Under the pieces are notes generated by a model. The model was not told the DNA's origin. It made no database searches and saw only the letters and a list, made by a program, of their open reading frames with translations. Below, piece by piece: positions 9,105 through 18,800 of a stretch of 64,000 bases of DNA (positions are counted from its first letter, which is position 1; each line of letters opens with the position of its first letter). A program made the translations under genes and the position numbers. Source of the stretch: an uncultured Pirellulaceae bacterium (GTDB lineage: Bacteria > Planctomycetota > Planctomycetia > Pirellulales > Pirellulaceae); assembly GCA_938084685.1 (NCBI GenBank), contig CALKGE010000011.1, positions 62,001-126,000 on the forward strand, read 5' to 3'.

Positions 9105-10388
9105 TTAAACCGGTGAGGGTCGTCCCCAGTGATCGCGGTATTTCCTGGTCAGCAATGCATTGGCCTGCGAGTCATCAACAACAGACTCTGACACCGGGTC
9201 AAACTCAAAACCTCGGCCTAACCGGACAGCGATATTGCCTAAATGGCAAAGGGACGAGGTTAAGTGGCCGATCAAGCTGTCTGCATTAGGCTGTTTCCCA
9301 GTATGGATACATTCGAGCCAGTTACCAATGTGTTTTTCAGTATTCTGTGCTTCCCCAGTCACCTTGATATCGCGTTTGACATTCCTGGGCCCCAGCACTT
9401 CAATTTTTCCGCGGCGGCTGAGATACATTTGCCCATCCGTGCCATAGAACTCGGCACCACTGTCCGTATGATGTGGGTAGTTAGTGGACCACAATCTTTG
9501 TTCGTAGATTAAGGTTTTCTGACTTCCAGGTTTTCCATCTCCTCGATACTCGAACAACACGTGCTGAGTATCGGGGAACTGCTGATCGTCATCAAAGAAA
9601 TACTTGCCACCAACTGCGGCAACCCGATCCGGATGCGTGGTCACGCCCAACCCCCAACGTGTGTAATCGATGTCATGAACACCATCATTCCCCATATCGC
9701 CCGTGCCAAAATTGTAAAACCAGTGCCAGCCACTGTTTACTCGGTTTTGCTGATAGGGTAACCATTCGGCCGGCCCCACCCAATTCTCATAATCCAGCTC
9801 CTGAGGAGGTTCGCTCGGCTGCTGGAATCCAATGTTGCCGCGCCGCTGAACGTTCCAACATTTGGCAACTTTGATATCACCGATGATTCCCTCACGAAGT
9901 AGCTCAACGGCTTCAATCATCATATCGGTGCTGCGTACCTGGGTGCCGTGCTGAACTATGACTCTATTTTTTGCAGCTGCCTCGACCAACAGACGGCCTT
10001 CGCGCACCGTATGGGAACAGGGCTTTTCCACATAAACGTGTTTACCCGCCTGACAGGCCAGAATGGCTGCGGGGGCATGCCAATGATCCGGTGTAGCGAT
10101 CATGACCGCATCAATATTGGAATCGTCCAGGATTGTGCGAAGATCGTCAACGTGCCGTACTCCCTGATCCTGCTTTCGTCCTGCATTCACTTCGGCAATC
10201 GTCATCAGCCGGGCACCAGGAAACTTTCTCAATTCAGCCTTGAGCGCAGCCGCTCGGCCACCATTGCCAATCAACCCTATGCGAATCTCCTGGTTGGCAC
10301 TACTTGTTGCTCGAGCAATTTGGGTTGCCGAAGCTGTTGTGATTGCCAAGGAAGACTGAATAAACTTTCGACGATGCTGGTGAGCCAT
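9105..10388 (-). CDS. Gfo/Idh/MocA-family oxidoreductase with Tat leader
   Basis: 427 residues from MAHQHRRKFIQSS. A twin-arginine leader (RRKFIQ plus an Ala/Thr-rich segment to about residue 29) points to folded export to the periplasm. The Rossmann start is IRIGLIGNGGRAAAL, followed by AVMIATPDHWHAP and the catalytic-lysine motif VEKPCSHTVREGR. The C-terminal beta domain includes GTGDMGNDGVHDIDYTRWGLG and DTQHVLFEY. Exported members of this family are greatly expanded in planctomycetes; substrates are mostly unknown sugars or cyclitols. It diverges from the nucleoside hydrolase gene. Confidence 0.88.
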   Translation of the reverse strand: MAHQHRRKFIQSSLAITTASATQIARATSSANQEIRIGLIGNGGRAAALKAELRKFPGARLMTIAEVNAGRKQDQGVRHVDDLRTILDDSNIDAVMIATPDHWHAPAAILACQAGKHVYVEKPCSHTVREGRLLVEAAAKNRVIVQHGTQVRSTDMMIEAVELLREGIIGDIKVAKCWNVQRRGNIGFQQPSEPPQELDYENWVGPAEWLPYQQNRVNSGWHWFYNFGTGDMGNDGVHDIDYTRWGLGVTTHPDRVAAVGGKYFFDDDQQFPDTQHVLFEYRGDGKPGSQKTLIYEQRLWSTNYPHHTDSGAEFYGTDGQMYLSRRGKIEVLGPRNVKRDIKVTGEAQNTEKHIGNWLECIHTGKQPNADSLIGHLTSSLCHLGNIAVRLGRGFEFDPVSESVVDDSQANALLTRKYRDHWGRPSPV

Positions 10389-10478
10389 TATATTCCTGCC
10401 CTGTTTCAATTCAGTGGGTGAGCAAATAAACTTGAAGAACAGAGTTCACACAAATCGTGCCCAAGCTGAGACGAAGTC

Positions 10479-11480
10479 ATGAAACAATTCTGCGCCCTGG
10501 TTCTTCTACTAGCCCTTTCATTCTCTCTTACGGCAAAAGAACCCGTCAAATTGATTTTTGATACGGACATGGGAAACGACATTGACGATGCAATGGCACT
10601 GGCCACAATCCATTCATTGATTTCCCGAGGCGAATGCGAGTTATTAGCAGTAACGGTTACCAAGGATCACCCTCAGGCTGCTCCGTTTGCAGACCTGATC
10701 AACACTTTTTATGGCCGTCCAGATATTCCGATCGGAGTTGTTAAGAACGGGATGGCCAATCAGCAGAGTAAATACACAGTCCTTGCAGACCATAAGGTCG
10801 GGGACCGCCAACAATATCCACACGACCTGACCAATGGCAACGACGCTCCGGATGCTCTGCAGGTACTTCGCAGTACGCTGGCCGCTGCCAAGGACAAAAG
10901 TGTCGTGATCGCTCAAGTTGGATTTTCGACCAACCTGTCGAGACTTATGGAAACTCCGCCAGATGACATTTCCCCTCTCAATGGCATGGAGCTGATCAAT
11001 GCCAAGGTTCATCACCTGGAGGTCATGGCAGGATCCTTCACAAAAATTGGGGATGCTGAACGGTTTCTGGAATACAACGTACGTATCGACATCCCCAACG
11101 CCAAAAGGATCCTGGAGCGTTGGCCATCGGACGTCATTGTCAGTGGATTTGAAATTGGAATCGCACTCCGGTACCCTGCTCGCTCCATCCTGGAAGATTT
11201 CAATTACGTTGATAAACACCCGATTCCAACGGCATACCAGCTGTATAACCCCACACCGCATGAACGTCCCACATGGGATTTAACCAGTGTTATACACGGA
11301 GTTCGTCCTGACCGTGGATATTTCGACCTGTCACCCCGAGGAGAAATCAAAGTCCACGACGACGGGTACACTGAGTTTGTCGAACGCGAAACTGGGAGTC
11401 GACGGTACCTGATACTCAAGCCTGAAAACAGGCAACGAGTGCTCGACACGCTGGTTCACCTTACCAGCCAACCTCGTTAG
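10479..11480 (+). CDS. Exported nucleoside hydrolase (IunH superfamily)
   Basis: 333 residues with a signal peptide (about 1-20, LALSFSLTAKEP). The calcium/ribose-binding motif FDTDMGNDIDDAMAL is near the mature N-terminus. Further family features are VAQVGFSTNLSRLM, the HHLEVMAGSF strand, and RPTWDLTSVI where classical enzymes have the His-Asp pair. The His appears replaced by Trp, so the leaving-group activation may differ. It would split purine or pyrimidine nucleosides to base plus ribose in the periplasm. The SelA-like gene starts ten bases after its stop, so the two are likely co-transcribed. Confidence 0.85.
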   Translation: MKQFCALVLLLALSFSLTAKEPVKLIFDTDMGNDIDDAMALATIHSLISRGECELLAVTVTKDHPQAAPFADLINTFYGRPDIPIGVVKNGMANQQSKYTVLADHKVGDRQQYPHDLTNGNDAPDALQVLRSTLAAAKDKSVVIAQVGFSTNLSRLMETPPDDISPLNGMELINAKVHHLEVMAGSFTKIGDAERFLEYNVRIDIPNAKRILERWPSDVIVSGFEIGIALRYPARSILEDFNYVDKHPIPTAYQLYNPTPHERPTWDLTSVIHGVRPDRGYFDLSPRGEIKVHDDGYTEFVERETGSRRYLILKPENRQRVLDTLVHLTSQPR

Positions 11481-11490
11481 GAGCAGCACT

Positions 11491-12669
11491 ATGTTTTCCT
11501 ACCAGCATCTCGCTCTTACTCCTATTATCAATGCCTGCGGCACTGTGACTCGTCTGGGTGGCGCTCCGCTGCGGCAGGCTGCACTCGACTCCTATCAACA
11601 GGCAAGTCTGGAAGCCATTCCCCTGGAAGAACTGCAGACCGCCGTTTCCCAGCAACTGGCTGAATGGACCGGAGCGGAGGCAGGAATCATTACGTCCGGT
11701 GCAGCGGCCGCACTGACACTCGGAGCCGCCGCCATCCTGGCTGGTAGCGATCCAGCGAAGATGGAGTGCCTGCCCCATACGGAAAACATACCTCACGAAT
11801 TTCTCGTTTCCCGTGATCATCGCAGTGGCTATGACCACGCCGTCCGCGCAAGTGGAGCGAGACTCCGAGAAATTGGGCTCAACGAAGTTGTCAGTGGTGC
11901 CGGCGTCCGTCGAACGGAAGTATGGGAGTACGAAGCTGCGATCTGTGAAAACACAGCCGGTATTCTATATGTCTACACAAAGGATTCCGCGCCCGCTCTG
12001 GCGGACGTTGTGTCGTTAGGCCAAAAACACAATTTACCTGTACTGGTTGATGCCGCTGGCGAACTCCCACCTCCCTCCAATCTGACAACACTGGTCGCCA
12101 GCGGTGCCAATCTCGTCGCTTTCAGCGGTGGTAAAGCAATCGGTGGACCACAAGCAAGCGGACTGCTACTGGGCCAAAGAAAACTGGTCGGCTCGGCACT
12201 GCTGCAAATGCTGGACATGGATGATCATCCCCAGCTATGGAAACCATCACTACTTGACCAGCTTGACTTCCAGGCCATGCCGCGACACGGGATTGGCCGA
12301 GGCTTCAAAGTTTCCAAGGAATCAGTGATGGCCCTTATGTCGGCACTTGACGAGTTTCTCCAGGAAGACAATTCTGTGCGAATGCAGGGCCTGGCTGATA
12401 CGCTAAGCGATATTCAGAAAAAACTGGAACAGGCCGGCATTATCAGCCAGGTCCATTGGCCCGATCCGGAAACCACACCCAGACTTCACTTACCCGCGGC
12501 TGATGCCTTCCGCGTCTGTCAACAACTGCGTGACAGCTCACCCCGAGTCTTCGTGGGACATGGCATGCTGGATCAGGACATCCTGATCATCAATGCGATC
12601 GCCTTAAGGGAACATCAAATCGACGACCTGTGTCAGGCGCTTATCGACGCCGTGAATAATCCACTCTAA
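11491..12669 (+). CDS. SelA-like fold-type I PLP enzyme (DgaE/aminotransferase-V related)
   Basis: 392 residues, cytoplasmic. It opens with PIINACGTVTRLGGAPL, as in SelA-like ammonia-lyases/aldolases. The PLP region shows VLVDAAGELPPPSN (the Asp contacts the pyridine N) and FSGGKAIGGPQASGLLLG, whose Lys is the expected Schiff-base residue. True selenocysteine synthase is longer and sits with selB. This length and context fit the D-glucosaminate-6-phosphate ammonia-lyase/amino-acid racemase-like branch better. It follows the nucleoside hydrolase with a ten-base gap. The substrate is unknown. Confidence 0.8.
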   Translation: MFSYQHLALTPIINACGTVTRLGGAPLRQAALDSYQQASLEAIPLEELQTAVSQQLAEWTGAEAGIITSGAAAALTLGAAAILAGSDPAKMECLPHTENIPHEFLVSRDHRSGYDHAVRASGARLREIGLNEVVSGAGVRRTEVWEYEAAICENTAGILYVYTKDSAPALADVVSLGQKHNLPVLVDAAGELPPPSNLTTLVASGANLVAFSGGKAIGGPQASGLLLGQRKLVGSALLQMLDMDDHPQLWKPSLLDQLDFQAMPRHGIGRGFKVSKESVMALMSALDEFLQEDNSVRMQGLADTLSDIQKKLEQAGIISQVHWPDPETTPRLHLPAADAFRVCQQLRDSSPRVFVGHGMLDQDILIINAIALREHQIDDLCQALIDAVNNPL

Positions 12670-12683
12670 GGTCACCAGGCAGG

Positions 12684-13073
12684 TCAGGAGCCTGCGACAC
12701 AGGCAACTTCCCACAGATGCCCATCAGGATCTGCAAAGTAACCGGAATATCCTCCCCAGTCAGCTTGCTGAGCAGGCTTGATGAGCGTCGCTCCACACTC
12801 CACCGCGTTATTTAGTACCTGATCGACTTCTTCGCAGGTTGCCACGTTGTGAGCAAGGGTAACGCCGCGAAAACCGCTTCCTGCTGCTGAAACTGTGGCA
12901 TCGTTGGCCAGGTCATCCCAAGGATAAAGTGCTAACTGCAAATCACCAAGTTCGAAAAAAATGATGTCGTCCAATTCCAATCTGACAGGAAACCCCAGTC
13001 GATCCCGATAAAACTCGATCGACCGCTGTAAATCGCTCACTCCGAGCGTGATTAACGTAATGCAAGGTTTCAT
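12684..13073 (-). CDS. VOC (glyoxalase/bleomycin-resistance-like) protein
   Basis: 129 residues from MKPCITLITLGVSD, preceded by GAGGCAG. A second ATG three codons upstream has no room for a ribosome site. The two beta-alpha-beta-beta-beta units are clear: LQRSIEFYRDRLGFPV then IIFFELGDLQLALYPW, and CEEVDQVLNNAVECGATLI then YFADPDGHLWEVAC. The last Glu is a usual metal ligand. Such proteins act as lyases, dioxygenases or antibiotic-binding proteins; the specific role cannot be told. It is convergent with the SelA-like gene, 14 bases apart. Confidence 0.88.
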   Translation of the reverse strand: MKPCITLITLGVSDLQRSIEFYRDRLGFPVRLELDDIIFFELGDLQLALYPWDDLANDATVSAAGSGFRGVTLAHNVATCEEVDQVLNNAVECGATLIKPAQQADWGGYSGYFADPDGHLWEVACVAGS

Positions 13074-13181
13074 CTGCCTCATACCTTTCGGCGAATCGGA
13101 AACTCGTTGTAGTCAGCACTTCGTTATCAGTTTATCCTATGGGAATCGTACTATCATCCATGAAAGCCAGGCCCCTGTACT

Positions 13182-14633
13182 ATGATTCCTGTTCGTATTC
13201 TCACTTGTCTCTGTTTACTCGTTCTGCCATCAGTGCTTTCAGCAGAATCGCGTCAGCCCAATATCATCCTTCTGCTGGCAGATGATCTGGGTTATGGAGA
13301 ACTCGGTGTTCAGAAGCCTGATAATCTCGCAAGGATTCCGACACCAAATATCGACTCCATTGCCAAGTCTGGTGTTCGTTTCACCGATGGTTACGTAACA
13401 GCTGCCTACTGCAGTGCTTCACGGGCCGGCATGATGACCGGACGTTATCAAACCCGATTCGGCTATGAATTCAATCCGACGGGACACCGCAATGAAGATC
13501 CTGATTTTGGTTTACCCGCAAGTCAAAAGACCATCGCCGAACAGCTTCAACTCGCAGGTTACACCACTTCACTGATCGGCAAATGGCATTTAGGAGGTAC
13601 GGCAGCCTACCATCCATTTCGTCATGGGTTTGATGAGTTCTTTGGATTCATGCACGAAGGGCACTACTTTGTGCCTCCTCCGTACCAGGGCGTCACGACA
13701 ATGCTGCGTCGCAAAGCATTACCGGGGGGCCTGACAGGCAGGTGGTTCAGCAGGAACGAAAAACTGGTGTATACAGACCACATGGGTTACAACGAGCCGG
13801 ACTATGATGCAGACAACCCGATCCTGCGTGGTGGGCAACCCGTGGAGGAAACAGAGTATTTAACGGATGCTTTCACGCGGGAAGCTGTCGATTTCATCAA
13901 CCGCGCCAGTGACCGCCCCTTCTTCCTGTATGTCGCTTACAATGCTGTCCATTCGCCTCTGCAGGGAGCGGACAGATACATGAAGAAGTTTGCTCACATC
14001 GAGGACATTCATAGACGAATCTTCGCTGCAATGCTGGCCAATCTGGATGACAGCGTGGGCGAAATTCTGGAAGCCGTGAAAAGCAACCGCCTGGAAAAAG
14101 ATACACTGATCATATTTCTCAGCGACAACGGCGGCCCCACTCGTGAATTAACCTCTTCCAACTTTCCCCTGAAAGGTGAAAAAGGAATGATGTATGAAGG
14201 GGGGATCCGAGTTCCATTCATGATGCAGTGGAAAGGAACGATTCCTCAGAATACGGTCTATACCCAACCGGTCATCTCCACCGATCTAATGACTACCATG
14301 ACCACTGCCGCCGGCGCGCCACTTCCTACCTCCCGACTGGATAGCGTCGACCTGCTTCCTCATGTGACCGGCCAGCTAAACCCGGCTCCGCATGAATTCC
14401 TGTTTTGGCGAGTGGGCCCCAAGCGAGCGATCCGTATGGGGGACTGGAAAGCACTGCTTGAACCGGGCCGTTTTGGTTCACCCGACTGGCAACTTTACAA
14501 TCTTGCAGAAGACATCAGTGAAAAGAACGATCTGGCCAAAGACAAACCAGATGTTTTAGAATCGTTGCAACGACAATGGATGAGTGTCAATGCAGAGATG
14601 ATCGATCCCATCTTTGACCCTCGTAAAAAATAG
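13182..14633 (+). CDS. Type I sulfatase (formylglycine, arylsulfatase-like)
   Basis: 483 residues with a signal peptide (about 1-21). N-terminal PNIILLLADDLGYGELG gives the paired metal-binding Asp. The modification motif is C77-SASR with TGR following, so Cys77 should become formylglycine. IGKWHLGG supplies the catalytic Lys/His, and IIFLSDNGGPT the C-terminal metal Asp/Asn. The size and LYNLAEDISEKNDLA tail match planctomycete arylsulfatases acting on sulfated polysaccharides. A formylglycine-generating enzyme must be encoded elsewhere. A PDZ fragment follows 21 bases later on the same strand. Confidence 0.93.
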   Translation: MIPVRILTCLCLLVLPSVLSAESRQPNIILLLADDLGYGELGVQKPDNLARIPTPNIDSIAKSGVRFTDGYVTAAYCSASRAGMMTGRYQTRFGYEFNPTGHRNEDPDFGLPASQKTIAEQLQLAGYTTSLIGKWHLGGTAAYHPFRHGFDEFFGFMHEGHYFVPPPYQGVTTMLRRKALPGGLTGRWFSRNEKLVYTDHMGYNEPDYDADNPILRGGQPVEETEYLTDAFTREAVDFINRASDRPFFLYVAYNAVHSPLQGADRYMKKFAHIEDIHRRIFAAMLANLDDSVGEILEAVKSNRLEKDTLIIFLSDNGGPTRELTSSNFPLKGEKGMMYEGGIRVPFMMQWKGTIPQNTVYTQPVISTDLMTTMTTAAGAPLPTSRLDSVDLLPHVTGQLNPAPHEFLFWRVGPKRAIRMGDWKALLEPGRFGSPDWQLYNLAEDISEKNDLAKDKPDVLESLQRQWMSVNAEMIDPIFDPRKK

Positions 14634-14654
14634 ACTTAGCCTGAGTTTTACCCT

Positions 14655-15020
14655 ATGAAACACCTATATCAATTCGGCCTCGCGGCTTTGATTCTATTTT
14701 CCGTTTTCACGCCTCTTGCTGCCGAAACTTATTGCCTGCAGAAAAATGACGTCATCACGCATGTCAACACGCTGAACATCCATCGGGTTAAAGACTTCTT
14801 TCGAGCAGTGAAGCATTCCGAGAAAATCATGTTTCTGACAGTACAAGCTCACGACGGATCCAGAAAGGTGCTGCATGTCGAGTTACCTCTGCACAGGGTC
14901 GCACCAGTTGCCCGCTTCGGAGCCGACGTGACGGGGAATCAGCTCGCAGGAGTCCGAGTTACTCACGTACGACGAAACTCGCCCGCTACGCGCTGTCAGG
15001 TGGCAAAATCGAAGGAATGA
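14655..15020 (+). CDS. Truncated PDZ-like secreted protein (possible gene remnant)
   Basis: 121 residues with a good signal peptide (about 1-23). The mature part begins inside a PDZ-like unit: CLQKNDVITHVNTLNIHRV resembles the second half, normally preceded by a carboxylate-binding strand that is missing. It then reaches a second unit, LAGVRVTHVRRNSPATRC, the first half of a PDZ, and stops where LxxGDVI would be expected. It is therefore two half-domains. It may be a remnant made by deletion and a frameshift near 14997, or a small orphan protein. After the stop another frame stays open to 15074. Confidence 0.45.
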   Translation: MKHLYQFGLAALILFSVFTPLAAETYCLQKNDVITHVNTLNIHRVKDFFRAVKHSEKIMFLTVQAHDGSRKVLHVELPLHRVAPVARFGADVTGNQLAGVRVTHVRRNSPATRCQVAKSKE

Positions 15021-15086
15021 GTCAGCCCGATTGCTACCGTTTTGAATTCACAATCTATAAAGCATTGCCGAATTGAGACGGCAAAA

Positions 15087-15803
15087 CTACTTGGACTTCT
15101 CTTGATTTGGCAAAACGCGAAAATTCGAATTCTGCGGTGGAGCAAATTCTTCGCCTGACAGTTCTTCAATCTTGTTCAACTGCTCGGGGGCGAGGATTTC
15201 CTGCAGGACTTTCTTTTCCAATTCCTGACGCATACGCTGAATTTCTGCATACATCTTGCGTTGCTCTTCCAGCACTCGTTTGGACAACTCAGCCTTTTGC
15301 TCGTCGGTGATGTCCAGCATCTTCAGAATGTTATCATCCCGTATTGCCATCTGGACGCCCCCCTTGAGTTTGCTTTGAAACACAATCTGCTCGAGACGTT
15401 TCATTTGCGGAGGCAATAGTACCTTCTCTACGTCCTTTTGAAGATTCTCTTGAATCGTCGATCGCATCTCCTGCAAAAATTCCATCCGTTTCTGCGGGTC
15501 AACATCCTTCAGTTCCGCATAGATCTCCCGCTGCTTCACTCGGTAATCAGTCTGCAGCTGCTTGAGTTTCTCGATCTGCTTCTCATCCAGATCCAGTTCC
15601 TGCTGAATCGGTGCCATACCGATAGCCATATCGATCGAGCGCCCGTAGGCCCAATAATTGATGCCGTAGCCACCTGCCGAACCAGCAACCACTCCGCCAC
15701 CGCCGGCAGGTTGCGTCCGTTGTACAGCAACCTGTGCCTGGACGTCTACTACTGCCCCGAATGACAGTAAACCAATCACAAAACACTGGAGCGACCTAAT
15801 CAT
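15087..15803 (-). CDS. Secreted helical Spy/CpxP-like protein
   Basis: 238 residues with a signal peptide (about 1-23, cleavage near VQAQ). A Gly-rich linker precedes a long alpha-helical region (about 65-210) made almost only of charged residues, Leu and Gln. Two related units are visible: QQELDLDEKQIEKLKQLQTDYR and ILKMLDITDEQKAELSKRVLEE, the LxLTxEQ-type repeats of Spy/CpxP-like periplasmic proteins. Such proteins are common in planctomycetes; the function is unknown, perhaps chaperone-like or metal-responsive. It stands alone, convergent with the PDZ fragment. Confidence 0.7.
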   Translation of the reverse strand: MIRSLQCFVIGLLSFGAVVDVQAQVAVQRTQPAGGGGVVAGSAGGYGINYWAYGRSIDMAIGMAPIQQELDLDEKQIEKLKQLQTDYRVKQREIYAELKDVDPQKRMEFLQEMRSTIQENLQKDVEKVLLPPQMKRLEQIVFQSKLKGGVQMAIRDDNILKMLDITDEQKAELSKRVLEEQRKMYAEIQRMRQELEKKVLQEILAPEQLNKIEELSGEEFAPPQNSNFRVLPNQEKSK

Positions 15804-15891
15804 GACTTTTACCCTTTGTCTCTTAGAACAATCTTATTCTTTTCGTCTTTGGAACCCTCTGGCCTGTACCGCTCCATTATATCAAAAAACT

Positions 15892-18800
15892 CTACTCCAC
15901 GAGCAGGATGCCGTTCATAACCAACCAGTGTCCGGGAAATGTACACAGATACGGGTACCTGCCAGGTTGCTCCGGTACCTGAAAGTAGATCGTAAATTGC
16001 TTTTTGGGAAGTACAATATCGGTAAACACAATGACATCGGTCGAGTCCGGAACATACTGCTTGATAGCTGCCTCGGGATCCGAAATGAGTTTATTTGCCA
16101 GTTCACCGACGCGCTGCAACGTCCCTGGTTTAAGCAGAGCCCAATTGTGGGGAACGACGTCCGGGTTATCAAACGTCAAAGCCAGATTTTCACCCGGTTT
16201 GGCTCTGATCAACTTGGTGGCGTACGAAAGGTTGCTGGCAGCTTGAATCGTGATGGGGCGTGCGTCAGCAATTACCGGTGCATAAGGATTGGGAACGACT
16301 TTGGTGGCCAACGCAATATCCCCAATAATGGGATGCGGATGGATTGGTTTGTTGTCCAAAGCAATCAACCCGGGAGCCCCAGTAAATGACTCAGCATCCA
16401 GTACATGAGCAGTCACAAACAATTCACTGAATACTCCAGCCGCCGTTTGGACTCGTAAGTGAATCTGGTTCGCCGGTTGAATGTCCGGGATTTCCAGAAA
16501 AAGGGATTTGCCTCCGGCAAGTACGTGCGCCGATTTGATGGGAAGGTAATCGTGACCAACCATGCCCATATGACGAGTGGAAAACTCGGGGGAACCATAC
16601 TGAGGTCCGTATCGATAATTCCAGGTCATGGCAAAATGGCTTTGAGCTTGAGCCGCCGTTGCTGCCTCCACCGACTCAGTAAAATCCAGCCGAATACCGT
16701 TCTTGTGCAGATGGAAGCCAGAGGGTACCTGAACCGACTCTCCGGTATATCGTACTCGTTGAAAACATCCGTCCTGCGGAGTGTAACATCCCCATCCCTG
16801 CATACCTGTAACATATAGCTGACCATCTTCCGGTGAGAACCGTCCCCGATGAATGCCAGACAAAAAGTCACCTTGCAAGCGAACTACTGCTCCCTGCAAC
16901 TGGCCTTCAATTTCATCTCGAAGCACCAGAAAGTGATTACCGGTGCCAAAAGAGAAATGGAGCAGCTGTCCACTTAACGGTCCCCAACGTTCACTGTTTA
17001 CGGCCTGTTGACCTCCCGACTGGTTATCCAGCCCCCGCGGCAAATAGACCAGAGGCAAGCTTGGCACCTCTTCTCCTTGAGGACCTCGAAATCCAAAATG
17101 TGGTATCGAGTCGTCGGTGAGCTTCATAGCACAGATCATGCTCGACGGAGTCCAACCTCCTTCGGCACAAGGAATGGTAAGTATCCCGTCCGCAGTCAGC
17201 CCTATCCCATCGGGATTTCGAAAACCAGTGGCAACCACGCGAGCCGATTTACCATCTGCCGAAATCCTGTAGAGACCATCGGCTCCGGAAGCTGTGTAGA
17301 AGTTACCATCTTTGTCGCGCTCCAATCCACAAATGTAGTCGTGACCTCCCGGTGACGTGTTGAATTGACTGGAGAAACACTCGTAGAAGTCCGCGTCACC
17401 ATCATCATCCATATCCCACAAACGGACGAGCTGATCACGACACAATACAAAAATACCGTCTTCGTCGGCATGCATTCCCAGAGGTTGGTGCAGCCCGCTC
17501 GCAAAACGTTTCCAATGTGCCTCGGTCGACGGATATTCCAGATTTTCAATGCGCCAAACATCACCATGCATTGTTGCCAGCAAGGCAGTCCCATTCGGCA
17601 GTATTGCCAGCCCGCTTCCCATGACCGGTACATTCCAGGGATTTTCCAGAGGCAGTTCAAACGTATCAATCGCATACGGGCCTTGAGCACCGTGCGTTAT
17701 TTTTGTCGTGAACACTTGCGGGGCTGACTGCCCAGTATCTTGCAACAGCTCCGCCGGCAGTGGCTCGTCACGCAGCTGAACCTGACGAACAAATTTACCG
17801 TTTTCTACCCAGGGTGAGTCGAGATACGTTTTTCCATTTAACGTGTATTTGAAGTAAACTCGATGACCCGCTCGGTACATTCCATGGTACTGGTGTTGAC
17901 CGGCGAGACGTTTACCTTCAATCGTCAGTCCTTTCTCTGGAAACGCAACCGGGTTTCCGTCCATTGGTATCCCATCGAGAAACCCATGCCGGATATTGGT
18001 GAATTTGATGAATCCATCTTTCCATACCATTTCATAAGCGAGACTCTCCGGATTAAACACGCAGGCCAACTCACCCTGATCACCGATTCTGACGGCAATG
18101 GCCCGGTTCACGGTCACACCGCCACCTCGAAAAACACCAGCCAGAACTCTTCCCAGTTCAACATGATTCCAGGCATCACGTTTCCAGGTTTCCTCGTCCT
18201 GATTCCCCCAGTGCCCCTGCTCGCCACCATCCAGCCCCTTAAATGACATCAACACCGGCGGTACGCGTTCACCTTTGACCAGCATCTGCCGAAAGAATTC
18301 CGACTCTTTCGCGTAAAAGTCATATTCACGGTCCCGATTGACAGGGTGGCTGGCATAAGTGTGCCTGGAGGAAGGCAGCGGCTGCTTGTCATAAGGGAAT
18401 TCTGCTGCCCCGTGTACGTGTGCCGTGGCATGCTCCAATACCGTTTCAATTTCTGCTAATGGAATCGCTTCGGACTTACCCAGATCAAGCATAAAACTGA
18501 CCAGATCGTAAAGCTGTCCGTAAGACATGGCTCCCACAAGGTTCTCGGGCATCAAGGTGCCAACCTCCCGCTCCGCATCAATATCTTCCACACTCAACTC
18601 GATCTGATGCTCGGGGCCCCTGGTGGGATCTCGAAACAATACCCGTTGGTCATTGCGATCCAGAATGTAACCGCTTAACGTATCCCCATCGGCCGTAATC
18701 AGCGCATGGGCTCTGTACTTTTGGTCAATCTTGCGTTTGGGCCACAACACAGACTCGACAATTTCCTCTGGCTTGCGTTCCAATGCCAGGCGAGTCAATG

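Noticed and set aside
15802-16389. 195-residue plus-strand frame under the giant protein gene
   Set aside because: Antisense to the cupredoxin domain of a gene with clear motifs; composition is that of a shadow frame.
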